The translations under genes were made by a program, and so were the position numbers. Below the pieces are notes generated by a model. The model was not told the origin of the DNA and searched no databases. It worked only from the letters and a program-made list of their open reading frames with translations. From Agaricus subrufescens (Eukaryota; Basidiomycota; Agaricomycetes; Agaricales; Agaricaceae), in contig CM057061.1 of assembly GCA_029945375.1 (NCBI GenBank), positions 2,542,001 through 2,606,000 of the forward strand: DNA of 64,000 bases. Reading direction: 5' to 3'. Below are positions 21,651 through 31,004 of the stretch, one piece after another. Every line of letters begins with the position of its first letter. Within the stretch, counting starts at the first letter, position 1.

Positions 21651-23381
21651 CTACAAATTTAAACTGACACCCTCCACTAAGAAACCGAAGGCAACAAGTG
21701 ATCGCAATCGCTTTTGAGAAGTGTTATTCCAAGAAACCGAGTCATCCACCACTAATTGAAAGTCTTTTGGGTCCTTCCCCGAACTACGCAGCGCTCCCAA
21801 CATATCAACAATTCTACACCCATTTAGCTTCTTGGGGAGCGATTTCAATGATAGCTTGGAAAGGTTTGGTAGAAATGTTAGAACTGGTTGTTGGTCTTTC
21901 TCGGAAGGAGGAACAATCTGTCGCCCGATAGCATTTATTACGGCTTCAACGCACTTGACGCTGCACTCAGTGAAACAAAGTTCGCGAAGCTGAGAGATCG
22001 AAAAGAGCAGGGTCTTGAGGATTGACTCTTGGCCCCTGTAAATAAAGCGACAGAACGTCAAGGAGGAGAGGGTAGTTGGCAAATTGGAGAAGAAATCAAG
22101 GCGTGTGTCCCTCCCTCCGGCATCGGGGTAACAATTTTTGTCATTGTACCACTGAAGAGCGCGTAGCTTAGAAAACCGAAGATGGCCGATACACCGCTGA
22201 ATGAATGGCAAACATCTGCAGAGACTACTGCTCCAAGTTAGATATTCGATTTGCTCGAGTGTAATAGGTCCATTCGGGGAACTGCTTGTATTGTGCCTGC
22301 ACAAAGCTGGGGAATAGCTCTCGAATTCGACGAGATTCGGGCAATGCATCAATAGCTCCATGCAATGGACGCAAGATACCCCATAGAAATGGAGCGTTGT
22401 AATAGTTGAGCGGGGTAATGAAAATTTGGAATAAGGGTGGATGAGGACAACATGCCGTAGGCAAGGAAGCGCCGTGAGGTCAACAGAATCTTGATCCTCA
22501 TAGTTTAGTGGTCGTGCTACCACCAGAGTATCACATCGGCTGAGATTCTCTAACAGAGGAAGCCATGCGCTCGGGGGCTCGTAGAGACGGAGGCGCTGTA
22601 TTCGGCCAGCATGTTTGAAAAACACAGCATTCTTGATCGGTGCCATAAAGTGCAGACAGAGTTCAAAGTCATCTGGCCACGCTACTAATTGCTGCTGAAA
22701 ATTCAATTCTATTGACATAGGAAGATGTGGCACCTTTTGGGAGAATTGATCGAGTAACAAGAGTTTGGTTCTAATGAAGCATGGATGAATCCCAAGTGAA
22801 AGTGAAGTCCAAAATTGCGGTGTCGAAATAGCTGCCTGGCGCCAGGCATGGCACACAGCAGCCACGTCAAGTTGGAATATGTCGTCAGATATCCATGGTT
22901 CGACTCCCGTTCTGAAGTCGTAGGATGCAAAAGGTGGAACAAAGTTGAAGGGAGGTGGGACGAATTGGAAGATGGTGGATAACACTTCGGGTGGTAATCG
23001 CCCTGTCGCCGACCGAGTACTGTTGATCCGGCGCAAAATGGCAGCTCTATCTTCGTTGAGACGCAAGATTTCTTCGTCAAGATGGCGGGCCCGGCCTTCG
23101 AGCAGTGGAATCTCGTCATTTGCAACGAGCGAGTCGCGCACTGCATATAGTGATGATGGCATACGGGGGCCTGGTCCGAAATTTAGATTTGGCTGAACTT
23201 TATTCAGACCTTTAGTAACCTTCAAAACCCCGTTAGCTGCGTGAAGAGTACGCACCCTAGTGTTGACACCAAGCACAATGAGAAGTTCTTCAACGATATG
23301 AGGTCGACGAACCGACCTCGAGGCCTCAATACCGGGAGCTAGCTCAGAAAAGAGTAGAGAGATAGCGAGAGCGAAGGACAA
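21651..23381 (-). CDS. F-box/LRR protein with LTR-derived N terminus
   Basis: An intact 576-aa frame. From about residue 85 it matches the paralogs: ANDEIPLLEGRARHLDEEIL coiled coil, GRLPPEVLSTIFQFVPP F-box, then the LRR-like region with MSIELNF, LPCLRHVVLIH, ELLMHCPNLVEFESYS, FFSNLPTTLSSL and VINAIGRQIVPPSE. The usual CxxC head (ECPRCGW) is absent. It is replaced by ~84 unrelated residues beginning MSFALAISLLFSEL, which may look like a signal peptide. Residues 1-40 are encoded inside the LTR-like sequence at 23261-23954. The LTR's TATA box lies ~130 bp upstream of the ATG on the same strand. It is presumably an SCF substrate adaptor like its relatives; the new N terminus could change localisation. 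Confidence 0.8.
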   Translation of the reverse strand: MSFALAISLLFSELAPGIEASRSVRRPHIVEELLIVLGVNTRVRTLHAANGVLKVTKGLNKVQPNLNFGPGPRMPSSLYAVRDSLVANDEIPLLEGRARHLDEEILRLNEDRAAILRRINSTRSATGRLPPEVLSTIFQFVPPPFNFVPPFASYDFRTGVEPWISDDIFQLDVAAVCHAWRQAAISTPQFWTSLSLGIHPCFIRTKLLLLDQFSQKVPHLPMSIELNFQQQLVAWPDDFELCLHFMAPIKNAVFFKHAGRIQRLRLYEPPSAWLPLLENLSRCDTLVVARPLNYEDQDSVDLTALPCLRHVVLIHPYSKFSLPRSTITTLHFYGVSCVHCMELLMHCPNLVEFESYSPALCRHNTSSSPNGPITLEQIEYLTWSSSLCRCLPFIQRCIGHLRFSKLRALQWYNDKNCYPDAGGRDTRLDFFSNLPTTLSSLTFCRFIYRGQESILKTLLFSISQLRELCFTECSVKCVEAVINAIGRQIVPPSEKDQQPVLTFLPNLSKLSLKSLPKKLNGCRIVDMLGALRSSGKDPKDFQLVVDDSVSWNNTSQKRLRSLVAFGFLVEGVSLNL

Positions 23382-23954
23382 GGGGACAGGACGAGAAGAA
23401 AAGACGAGAGGTTCGAGATTAGAAGGCTGAGATGACTGAGTTTTCAGACGACGACTGAAGAGCAGTAAGCAAGTGGGGGTGCTTATTTAATGATTAATTT
23501 ACTACGATGTCACCTTTATATACAGTTTTCAGTGTCTAGAGTCGAGTGGCGAAAGCCACCGACGACAAAAGAGAAGGAAATGAAAGTTCGTACCCATATG
23601 CCTCAACTGAATAGAATAAAAAATTTTCCTCGCCCTCCTCCTCAAAGAGGAGAGGACTGTTCACTCCTCCATTCCCCAGCTGCCAGAAAGCACGGCCGAT
23701 GCTGTTACCGTGCATCGGGGTGAGTCCGATGCCGTTTTCCATTCAAATTCTTGAAGGGTCGTGGTGGAGCTGATTTGTTTCCCGTAGATTATTTTTCGTC
23801 TTGAATTTTGCGAGCCATCTTGGGTGTATGCCGCTTCCGCAAGAGTGCTAGTCGAGGGGAAACAAGTGCACGTGGTCGCCGGTCGGGCCGGTGGTGGTAA
23901 AAAGGTGATCCGCCGAATCGGGCATAGCCGATCGGCCATCCCAAGATACTGTCA
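23261..23954 (-). mobile_element. Solo LTR-like sequence (retrotransposon)
   Basis: The ends are TGTTGACACC at 23261 and ATACTGTCA at 23954 (TG...CA with short inverted ends). On the minus strand it reads GATGGCCGATCGGCTATGCC, then AATAATCTACGGG, then a TATA box (TATATAAAGG) and a pyrimidine-rich tail. The same features in the same order occur on the plus strand at about 57.48-58.09 kb. No internal retroelement genes are next to it, so it is a solo LTR. The 5-bp flanks do not match, so a target-site duplication is not confirmed. Confidence 0.65.
23513..23522 (-). promoter_or_regulatory. TATA box in the LTR, upstream of the F-box gene
   Basis: Minus-strand TATATAAAGG, ~130 bp before the F-box start at 23381 and pointing toward it. 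The related LTR at 57.5 kb has TATATAAGGG in the same place, so it is an ancestral LTR promoter element. Confidence 0.6.
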
Positions 23955-24470
23955 CGGGTGGGCTAGTTGGAAGTAGTGGGCAACAATTCTGGGTGCAATA
24001 GGTCGTTGAGAAGCTAAGGCATCTCAAAGAGACCCGCAGGTATCCTACGATGATCATTGCAGAATGATTTCAGCCGTGATCATGAGCTGTCACATCGCAA
24101 AGGCGATGAATGAGCCTGCTAGCGAGCGGCATTGAGACTACTTGGTTTTATGTATCAAAAAAGATGATATGTAATATTCTACACACTGAACTTCTCGGAT
24201 CTATACTATTGATCTTATATCTTCTCGAGAAATGATCACAAAGAAAAAAGTGCCAGTAGTGATTAGTTGAACCGTCAAGTTTCAAGGTTTGACTCGCTCG
24301 AGTGTCTATCAAACGCATTTCGAATCCAGTTACTACGCATCGCTTGACTATTCGCTAATATCTTGACAAAAACCATAATCACAGCAGAAGCAAATGAATG
24401 AATTACGTAGTTCTTTGTTAGGCTAAAAAGAGCTACGAGACATCCAGCCCGTCAAACGTCCCAACGCTCT
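23955..24470. other. Intergenic, no gene recognised
   Basis: Lies between the LTR and the 3' end of the next F-box pseudogene. Only short ORFs are present; no repeat was noticed. Confidence 0.5.
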
Positions 24471-26065
24471 CTACTCGAACATCCCAACACCCTCTATCGA
24501 GAAGCCAAGTTTACGAAATGTTTGCAATTTGGTTAAGGAATTATTTTCCCAAGAAATACGGCCACCCAAGACTAAGTGGAAGTCTTTTGGGTTCTTCCCT
24601 GAAGCACGTAAGGCATCCAAAAGATCAACAAACATATGTCTATCTAGCTTCACAGAAGCCGAGCTCACTGATAGCTTTGAAAGGTATGGTAAAAAGGTTG
24701 GATCTAGCGAGCTTTGAATTCCGCAACATGTTCCCTGTTGTTTGTTGTCCTCGGAAGGTAGAACAGGTAGCTGACCAATAGCCTTGATAACATGCTCGAC
24801 ACATCCGACGTCGCAGTCGCTGAGATCAAGTTCACGGACATGGGGAATTAAACAGAGAGCAATGAAACTTTGACTGGGTAGTCGTAGCAATAGAAACTCA
24901 GCGAAGAGAGTGTAGTAGGCATGTTGGAGAAGAAAGCCAGACGTGGATTCGAGCCAATAGAATGAAAAAAAGGTTTGTCGTCATACCACTGGAGGGCACG
25001 TAATTTAGAAAATTGAAGGCGGCTGAGACAATCTTCGATAAATCGGAAACACTCGCAGTCAACGTTGCTCCAAGTCATATATTCAATGTTCTCGAGTGTG
25101 ATGGGTCTTGGGAGTGGGGTAGGGGTGGCACGCTCCGCCGAATGGTCGCAAGCCCGAGTGGAATAACTTTCGAATTCGACAAGGTTCGGGCAGTTGATTA
25201 ATAGTTCCATGCTGATGATACAGGATACATTCCAAAAGTGGAGTGTGGTGATAGTTGATCAGGGTAACAAAAACGTGTACGAAGGCTTGATGAGTACGAC
25301 ATGTCGCAGAGGAAGCCCTGTGAGGTCAATGGGAGCGTAGCCTACACCACTCCATGGTTGCGTTACCACCAAAGTGTCACAGTTGGTGAGGTTTTTCACC
25401 TGGGAAAGCCATTCATATCGAGGTGTTATGAGACGAAGTCTTTGTATCCTGTCTGCATGTTTGACAAATATCGCATCCTGGATCGGTTCCATGAGGTCAA
25501 GGCATTTCTCACGATCGCGCGGCCATGGGATCTCTTGCTCTCTGAAGTCCAATTCGATTGACATTGGAAAATGCGACACCTTTCGAGAGAACTGATTGAG
25601 GAGGGCAAGGCTGGCGTTGGTAAAGGATGGGTGAATTCCAAGAGAAAGCGGGGTCCAAAGTTGTGGTATGGAAAGAGCTACCTGGCGCCACACATGGGAC
25701 ACAGCAGCTAGATCACATTGAAACATCCGCTCGTGGATGTGTGGACTCTTTCCCTTCTTTAGTTCGTCGGAGGCAAAGGGTGGAATAAAATCAAAAGGGG
25801 GTGAAACGATTTGGAAGATAGTGGATAAAGTTTCGGGTGGTAAGTGTCTTGTCACTGATCGCATGCTGTTTATGCGGCGCAGAATAGAAGCTCTGTCCTC
25901 GTTGAGACGTGATATCTCTTCATCTAGACGACGGACTTGGTCTTCAAGCAGAGCAATTTCATGAGTTGATACGTCGGAATCATGCGTTGCGCGGGGGAGG
26001 ACGCTGACGGCATCACTGGTACTGGCACGTTTCCAGCCACAACGAGGGCATTCAGCAGAGGACAT
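24471..26065 (-). pseudogene. F-box/LRR paralog with nonsense and frameshift mutations
   Basis: Begins MSSAECPRCGWKRASTSD at 26065, then LLEDQVRRLDEEISRL, RHLPPETLSTIFQIVSPP (F-box) and the LRR-like region. At 25259-25261 a TGA replaces the CGA arginine found at the equivalent CCCCGATC site in paralogs. The frame continues unchanged behind it (STITTLHF, MELLINCPNLVEFESYS). Near 24850-24890 the frame shifts and the last ~130 residues (VRELDLSDCDVGCVEHVIKA, FLPYLSKLSV, MFVDLLDALRASGK) are in another frame to 24471. Both changes disable the full protein. Length and order are otherwise conserved, so the decay is recent. Confidence 0.85.
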
Positions 26066-26464
26066 GGTCGTAGGTGCAAACCCTATGAATTTTCACGTCG
26101 CTAAACGCATGTGCGTTGACTGCATATGTCAACCTGATCCGAGCTGAAACTCAAGTCATTTTGATCCGGGGGGTGCCGCAATTGATCTACCAGAAGCCCG
26201 TGATTCGATGCCTTTGGGTTTGGTGTTGATAGATTTCAAGTTGATACAAAAACCAAGGACTACCTTCAGCATGAGAGAAGATCATTTGACTCGGTTCTGA
26301 ACATGGGAAAGAACTATATTAATCAATTTAGTTTACTCAAATCATGTGTAAGTCACTAACGATGAGCGACTTAGGGGACAGTTGTCTCCTTACATCATCA
26401 ACGACCTCAGAAAATCCAACAAAACCATAATCGTAGCCTAGTCAATACCAGATGAGCAAACGAA
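26066..26464. other. Intergenic with F-box promoter resembling that at 28.1 kb
   Basis: Upstream of the 26065 start the minus-strand flank shares an element with the flank upstream of the 28042 start: on the plus strand both show a GCGTTGAC, GCATAT, TGATCCGA series (26110-26142 and 28096-28123). This suggests that the promoters were duplicated together with the genes. The remainder holds no recognised gene. Confidence 0.45.
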
Positions 26465-28042
26465 CTATTCACTAAATTGGAGAAAGTCCTCATTAATTTT
26501 CACCGAGAAGCCGGAAGCAACAAGTGACTGCATTCTTGCCATGCTATCAGAATCCCATGAAATAGGCGGAGTTATCTCTAGTTGGAGTTGTTGTGGGCTC
26601 TTCCGCGAAGCATGTAGTGCTTCCAACATCTGAACGAAAATGTCTCCGTCGGGAGCCCACACCGAAGTCACTTGTAGCTTGGAAAGATGTGATAAAAACG
26701 TTCGTTCCGGCTGTTGGTCATCCTCAGAAGGAAGAACAACCGGTCGTCCAATGGCATTGATAATGGCTGCAACGCAGTCAGCGCGGCAATAAATGAAACA
26801 AAGTTCGTGAAGACGGGGAATGGAGGAAAGTAAACCCTTGAGGAATGGCGCTTGATCTGGGTCAAGGAAGCTATGCAACGATAAGGAGGACAATGTGTTT
26901 GGCAAATTGGAGAAGAGATCAAGGCCCGTGTCCTTCCCTCGACTAACGGGGCAACAATATTTGTCACCATACCACTGAAGAGTGCGTAGTTTAGAAAACC
27001 TGAGGTAGCCGATACACTGCTGGATGAATGGTGAACAGTCACAGCAATTGCCACCCCAAGTGAGAAGTTCGATTTGCTCGAGTGTGATAGGTCCAGTAGG
27101 GGGGGTATACGTCTCTTGGCGACAGAAAGCTGGTGAATAGCTCTCGAATTCAACGAGACTAGGGCAGTTGATCAATAACTCCATGCTAATGTAGCAGGAT
27201 ACCTCCGATAAGTGGAGTGTTGTAATCCCTGATCGGGGTAACAAAAATGTGCACCAAGGGCGGACGAGCACAACATGCTGCAGAAAAGGAAGCTCGGTGA
27301 GGTCAACAGGCTCTCTGTTTCCATCTAGGGATGGCCGTATCAACGCCAATGTGTTACATTGGCGGACATTCTCCAACTTGGGGACCCATTCACCGGGGGG
27401 TTCTATAAGACGGATACTTTGTATCCTATCCGCGTGTTTGACAAATATAGCTTCCCGGATGGGATCAATAAGAGAAAGTCCTTCTGCACGATTACTTGGC
27501 CATGGGTGTTCGTCTTCCCTGAAGTCTAATTCGATTGACATCGGTAACTGCGGCACCTTCTCAGAGAAATGATTGAGTAGCGAGAGGTTGACATCGCTAA
27601 AATCCGGATGCACCCCGAGCGAAAGCGACGTCCAGAGTTGAGGAGTTGAAATAGCTGCTTGGCGCCAGGAATGGCATACAGCAGCCATATCACATTGAAA
27701 CGCGTCCTCGTAAACGCATGGTTCCTCTTCCATCCTGAAATCATCGGATGCAAAGGAGGGAATAAAATTGAAGGAAGGTGAGACAAATTGGAAGATGGTG
27801 GATAATATCTCGGGTGGTAAACGTCTTGTTGCTGACCGTGCACTGTTTATCCTGCGCAGAATGGCCGCCCTTTTCTCGGCGAGACGTGATATGTCCTCGT
27901 CTAGACGATGAGCTTGGTCTTCAAGCAGTTGGATTTCATCAGTTGACAAAACTGAACTGTGAGCCGCGTGTGGTAGAATGTGGGACGTGTCTGACGTGCT
28001 GGCGCGATTCCACCCGCAACGAGGACATTCGGCAGTGGACAT
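26465..28042 (-). CDS. F-box/LRR protein with CxxC head
   Basis: An intact 525-aa single-exon protein and the best representative of the family here. Order: residues 1-20 MSTAECPRCGWNRASTSD (one CxxC pair); ~38-68 a heptad-like coiled coil (LLEDQAHRLDEDISRLAEK); ~74-95 the F-box (RRLPPEILSTIFQFVSPS); ~120-150 AAVCHSWRQAAISTPQLWTS; then irregular leucine-rich repeats with MSIELDFRED, LPFLQHVVLVRPW, MELLINCPSLVEFESYSPAF, NLPNTLSSL, IINAIGRPVVLPSED and MLEALHASRKSP. The LPPEIL core is expected to bind Skp1 within an SCF ubiquitin ligase, with the LRR-like part choosing the substrate. The single CxxC could form half a zinc site by dimerisation via the coiled coil (inference). Confidence 0.85.
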   Translation of the reverse strand: MSTAECPRCGWNRASTSDTSHILPHAAHSSVLSTDEIQLLEDQAHRLDEDISRLAEKRAAILRRINSARSATRRLPPEILSTIFQFVSPSFNFIPSFASDDFRMEEEPCVYEDAFQCDMAAVCHSWRQAAISTPQLWTSLSLGVHPDFSDVNLSLLNHFSEKVPQLPMSIELDFREDEHPWPSNRAEGLSLIDPIREAIFVKHADRIQSIRLIEPPGEWVPKLENVRQCNTLALIRPSLDGNREPVDLTELPFLQHVVLVRPWCTFLLPRSGITTLHLSEVSCYISMELLINCPSLVEFESYSPAFCRQETYTPPTGPITLEQIELLTWGGNCCDCSPFIQQCIGYLRFSKLRTLQWYGDKYCCPVSRGKDTGLDLFSNLPNTLSSLSLHSFLDPDQAPFLKGLLSSIPRLHELCFIYCRADCVAAIINAIGRPVVLPSEDDQQPERTFLSHLSKLQVTSVWAPDGDIFVQMLEALHASRKSPQQLQLEITPPISWDSDSMARMQSLVASGFSVKINEDFLQFSE

Positions 28043-28507
28043 GGTTATAGAGAAGTTTCGAACCTGGGGAATTTGTTAAGTGACAAGCACGCGCGCGTTG
28101 ACGGCATATATTTGTTTGATCCGAATTTATCGGCTGTACGTGTAAGGGTAAAACAGGTTTTAGATTTAAATGGGTAACAACATTTGAGGAAAGAAGTGGC
28201 GAGTGACCGGTGGAACAAAGGACAGCGCCGATGACTTATATATGAATAGTACTATCCGAAATAAAGCCAACTATTCCCGAGGCGCTTTCGATTTTGGAGC
28301 TTTCGATGAACTAGACAAATCATCCGCAATTTATTATCTAAAGGGCTACAGTAGAGCAATGAATTAAGAATGGATACCAAAATGAAATACAATATCATGT
28401 CAATCAGAGAAATACGTTCGTTTCACATAATCAGTAATCTAGGTAAAGAACAACAAATGAGAAACTCAACATTACAAAATGCAGAAAATCGAAAAGAGAA
28501 AAAAAAG

Positions 28508-30118
28508 TCATTCCAAGATACGAAAACCCAAATCAATCTTTGCATTGAAACCTGACGACAGTACAGCCTTTATCTCTGAACGGCTGTCCGGATCCCAATC
28601 GATTTCGGGGGACAAAGTCAGGTAGAACCGTTCGCTTATCCCTCGAGCATGTAACACCTTGAACATTTCAATGAAGTCTCCAGGCTCGTAAACGTCAAGT
28701 GTTTCGGGGTCATCTATTGACAATTTACGAAGATTTGGCAGGACAGTCAACCCCGCCGGTCTATACTCAATCGAAAAACTGTCTTCAGACTGGGGTAGGG
28801 GTCTGCCGATGAACTGAATGATGAAAGTAACGGTCACAGGGTCACATTCAATGAAGTGGAGTTCAGTGACTTGAGGAACGTAATACAACAACTGTTCGAT
28901 GATGCCGCCGTTGTCGTAATGACATTGATTGAAAGTAATTGAAGTTAAAGTGGTCGGCAGACTGGCAAAGAAGTGAAGTCGGGGGGATCGGAAAGGGAAA
29001 TACTGTTCGTCGTCACACCATTCGAGAGTGCGGAGCTTGGAGAAGCGAATAAATTCGAGAAAGAGGCTGCAGTCATTATTTGAGACTGCGGAAACACAAC
29101 TCCATGTCAGCTCTTCGAGATTAGGGAGTGTCACCGGTCCAGTAAAGTTGTGGGATATGGAATTTTGTGGTATGACGGGCTCCATACTTTCAAATGTGAT
29201 GAAGTTCGGATAGGTCACTAATAAATTTAGGCATGTATCGATGTGGCTGCTCAGCAAGCGACATGAAGTCATTGTCGGAGGGAACATTGTCATGGCAGTA
29301 CAATCCATTAGATGCACGTCCCGGAGACAATGAAGCGGCGAAAAATCGATACTGAAGTTGGGGAATTCTTGCAGCCAGCCTTCTCCAAACGATGGACGGG
29401 AGATTGTCATCGATTCACAGCGAGACAAGTTCATATCGATGAGTGTGAGGGTTTCTATAGGGGGCTGGATGAGGAGCAGGTTTCGTATGTTGGTCGACCT
29501 TCTAATTAGGATAGCCATCATAAGAGGATCTATGATGGAAAGGGATTTTTTGCGATCGACAGAGTCTCCTCTGGAGTTCAGCTCTAAGTCCCTGAAATCC
29601 ACCTCCACGGAGATAGGAATATTCCTGGCGTTGTTGAAGTGAAAGTCGAGGAGCGAAATTTGGGCTTGGATAGTATCTGGACTGTCGGCAAGCCCAAGTG
29701 CAATGGAGGTCCAAAGGTGCGGTGTGGACAGAGCAATTTCGCGCCAGCGACGACAAACAGTGATAAGGGAGTAGTGGTAATCTTCTTCATCGTGATATGT
29801 GTCGTGTTCTAATGGTTCAGGTTTATAACGACGATAGGATTCGACTTGATGCGTGCTGAAGTCGATGGGGGGGCGGACCAGTTGGAAAATATGGGACAAT
29901 ACTTCCGGCGGCAAATTCCTGGTCAAGTCCTGTGCGTCGTTTATCCTGCCTAAGAGGACAGCTCTGTCTGCATTGAGACGCGCTATAAGATCCTCCAGAC
30001 GGCGGACCTCTGCATGAAGCACAAGAGTAGGATTATCATCTTGATTCGCCCCCAAAGATGGGGTGTCCGTAGTGTACGCGCGAGGGTAATGGCAGCGAGG
30101 ACATTCAGTTGTCGCCAT
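28508..30118 (-). CDS. F-box/LRR protein, CPRCHY subfamily, duplicate A
   Basis: An intact 536-aa frame from MATTECPRCHYPRAYTTD. It has the CxxC head, a coiled coil (VRRLEDLIARLNADRAVLLG), an F-box (RNLPPEVLSHIFQLVRPP) and VCRRWREIALSTPHLWTSIA. The divergent LRR-like part contains LPNLEELTWSC, FASLPTTLTSITFNQCHYD, VPQVTELHFIECD, VLPNLRKLSIDDPE and DPDSRSEIKAVLSSGFNAKI. It forms a subfamily with the 31005-32612 gene, distinct from the CPRCGW group, and arose by the tandem duplication around it. Role presumed SCF adaptor; substrate unknown. Confidence 0.85.
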   Translation of the reverse strand: MATTECPRCHYPRAYTTDTPSLGANQDDNPTLVLHAEVRRLEDLIARLNADRAVLLGRINDAQDLTRNLPPEVLSHIFQLVRPPIDFSTHQVESYRRYKPEPLEHDTYHDEEDYHYSLITVCRRWREIALSTPHLWTSIALGLADSPDTIQAQISLLDFHFNNARNIPISVEVDFRDLELNSRGDSVDRKKSLSIIDPLMMAILIRRSTNIRNLLLIQPPIETLTLIDMNLSRCESMTISRPSFGEGWLQEFPNFSIDFSPLHCLRDVHLMDCTAMTMFPPTMTSCRLLSSHIDTCLNLLVTYPNFITFESMEPVIPQNSISHNFTGPVTLPNLEELTWSCVSAVSNNDCSLFLEFIRFSKLRTLEWCDDEQYFPFRSPRLHFFASLPTTLTSITFNQCHYDNGGIIEQLLYYVPQVTELHFIECDPVTVTFIIQFIGRPLPQSEDSFSIEYRPAGLTVLPNLRKLSIDDPETLDVYEPGDFIEMFKVLHARGISERFYLTLSPEIDWDPDSRSEIKAVLSSGFNAKIDLGFRILE

Positions 30119-30457
30119 GGGGGGAATCGAAGGAGGTGTTCACTGTTCACTGTTCATTCAAGTAATTCACGTTCTTATCACGTGTCGAATTGACATGCAA
30201 AAATGTTTGCAACCAATTCGCGACATGTAGAATGTATATCCGCACCCCTACCAGAGATGCCTGTGCAATGAACGGGTACTTTCGGCCTGAGAGAAGCACG
30301 AGTTTCCTGACCGTAGGGAGTATGAATCTATCCCCAGACGATTACCAGACGACTTGATCTACGGAGGAAAAGAAAGTTGCAGTGACAGGTCACAACAGAG
30401 TCACGAGCACGTGCGTCGTGTGTGCTTGTTTGTGGCTGTGGACGTTTTGATTGCACC

Positions 30458-30707
30458 ATGGATAGGAGCGCCCTCCAAGGCAGACAAATTGGCCGAGTAC
30501 AGGAGTGCCAGAGATGGCGGGGCACGTACTTTCAAGGCAAACATCACGTCGAGCACTGTCTGCAGCCCCAATCTGACCTCCAGGACAGGAGGAAGACACG
30601 ACCCTCTGCGATGAGGTCACCGAGGATCAGTACAAGAGCATCGTCAAGGGCAGGCTTCAAAAGGACGACTTTGTGGTGGATGACGGTGTAGCGGGATACA
30701 TGGACAA
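30458..30707 (+). pseudogene. Truncated POL1 5' end (duplication by-product)
   Basis: Matches the start of the POL1 gene at 32927-33187: ATGGATAGGAGCGCCCTCCA, TCCAAGGCAGACAAATTGGC, the first-intron region and GGCAGGCTTCAAAAGGACGA. It stops abruptly at 30707, where the second duplication unit begins. It lacks 11 nt near its start codon relative to POL1, which shifts the frame, so even the N-terminal peptide would be lost. The GC-type donor is present here too (AAGGCAAAC). Confidence 0.85.
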
Positions 30708-31004
30708 GTGGAACACAGGGCTGCGCCGATCACTTATATATGAATAGTACTATCGGAAATAAAGCCAACTATTCCCAAAACGCTTTCGATTTTGGAGCTT
30801 TCGATGAACCAAAGAAATAATCCGCAGTTAATTATCTAAAGGGCTACAGTAAAGCAATGAATTAAGAATGGATACCAAAATGACATACAATATCATATCA
30901 ATTAGAGAAATACGTTCGTTTCACATAATCAGTAATCTAGGTAGAGAACGACAAATGAGAAACTCAACATTACAAATGCAGAAAATCGAAAAGAAAAGAT
31001 TAAA

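Larger units (their letters stand above)
28210..30707. repeat. Tandem segmental duplication, copy 1 (~2.5 kb)
   Basis: Begins GTGGAACAAAGGACAGCGCC and ends GGGATACATGGACAA. It carries an F-box gene (-), its upstream region and a truncated POL1 5' end (+). It is co-linear along its length with 30708-33187, with high nucleotide similarity by eye in non-coding parts as well (for example AATAAAGCCAACTATTCCC and AAGGGCTACAGTA). Confidence 0.9.

Noticed and set aside
22895..22915. GGTTCGACTCCC resembling a tRNA T-loop
   Set aside because: Inside F-box coding sequence and no cloverleaf can be drawn around it.
23661..23939. 92-aa minus-strand ORF shared with a similar ORF at 57.5 kb
   Set aside because: The similarity is due to the LTR repeat, not a conserved protein; the frames are not maintained between copies.
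26668..27153. 161-aa ORF in another frame of the F-box gene
   Set aside because: It overlaps the intact F-box coding frame completely and has no family features; a shadow ORF.
30354..30691. Overlapping plus-strand ORFs in the POL1-like fragment
   Set aside because: They are in frames other than the POL1 frame; the segment is a truncated duplicate, not a new gene.
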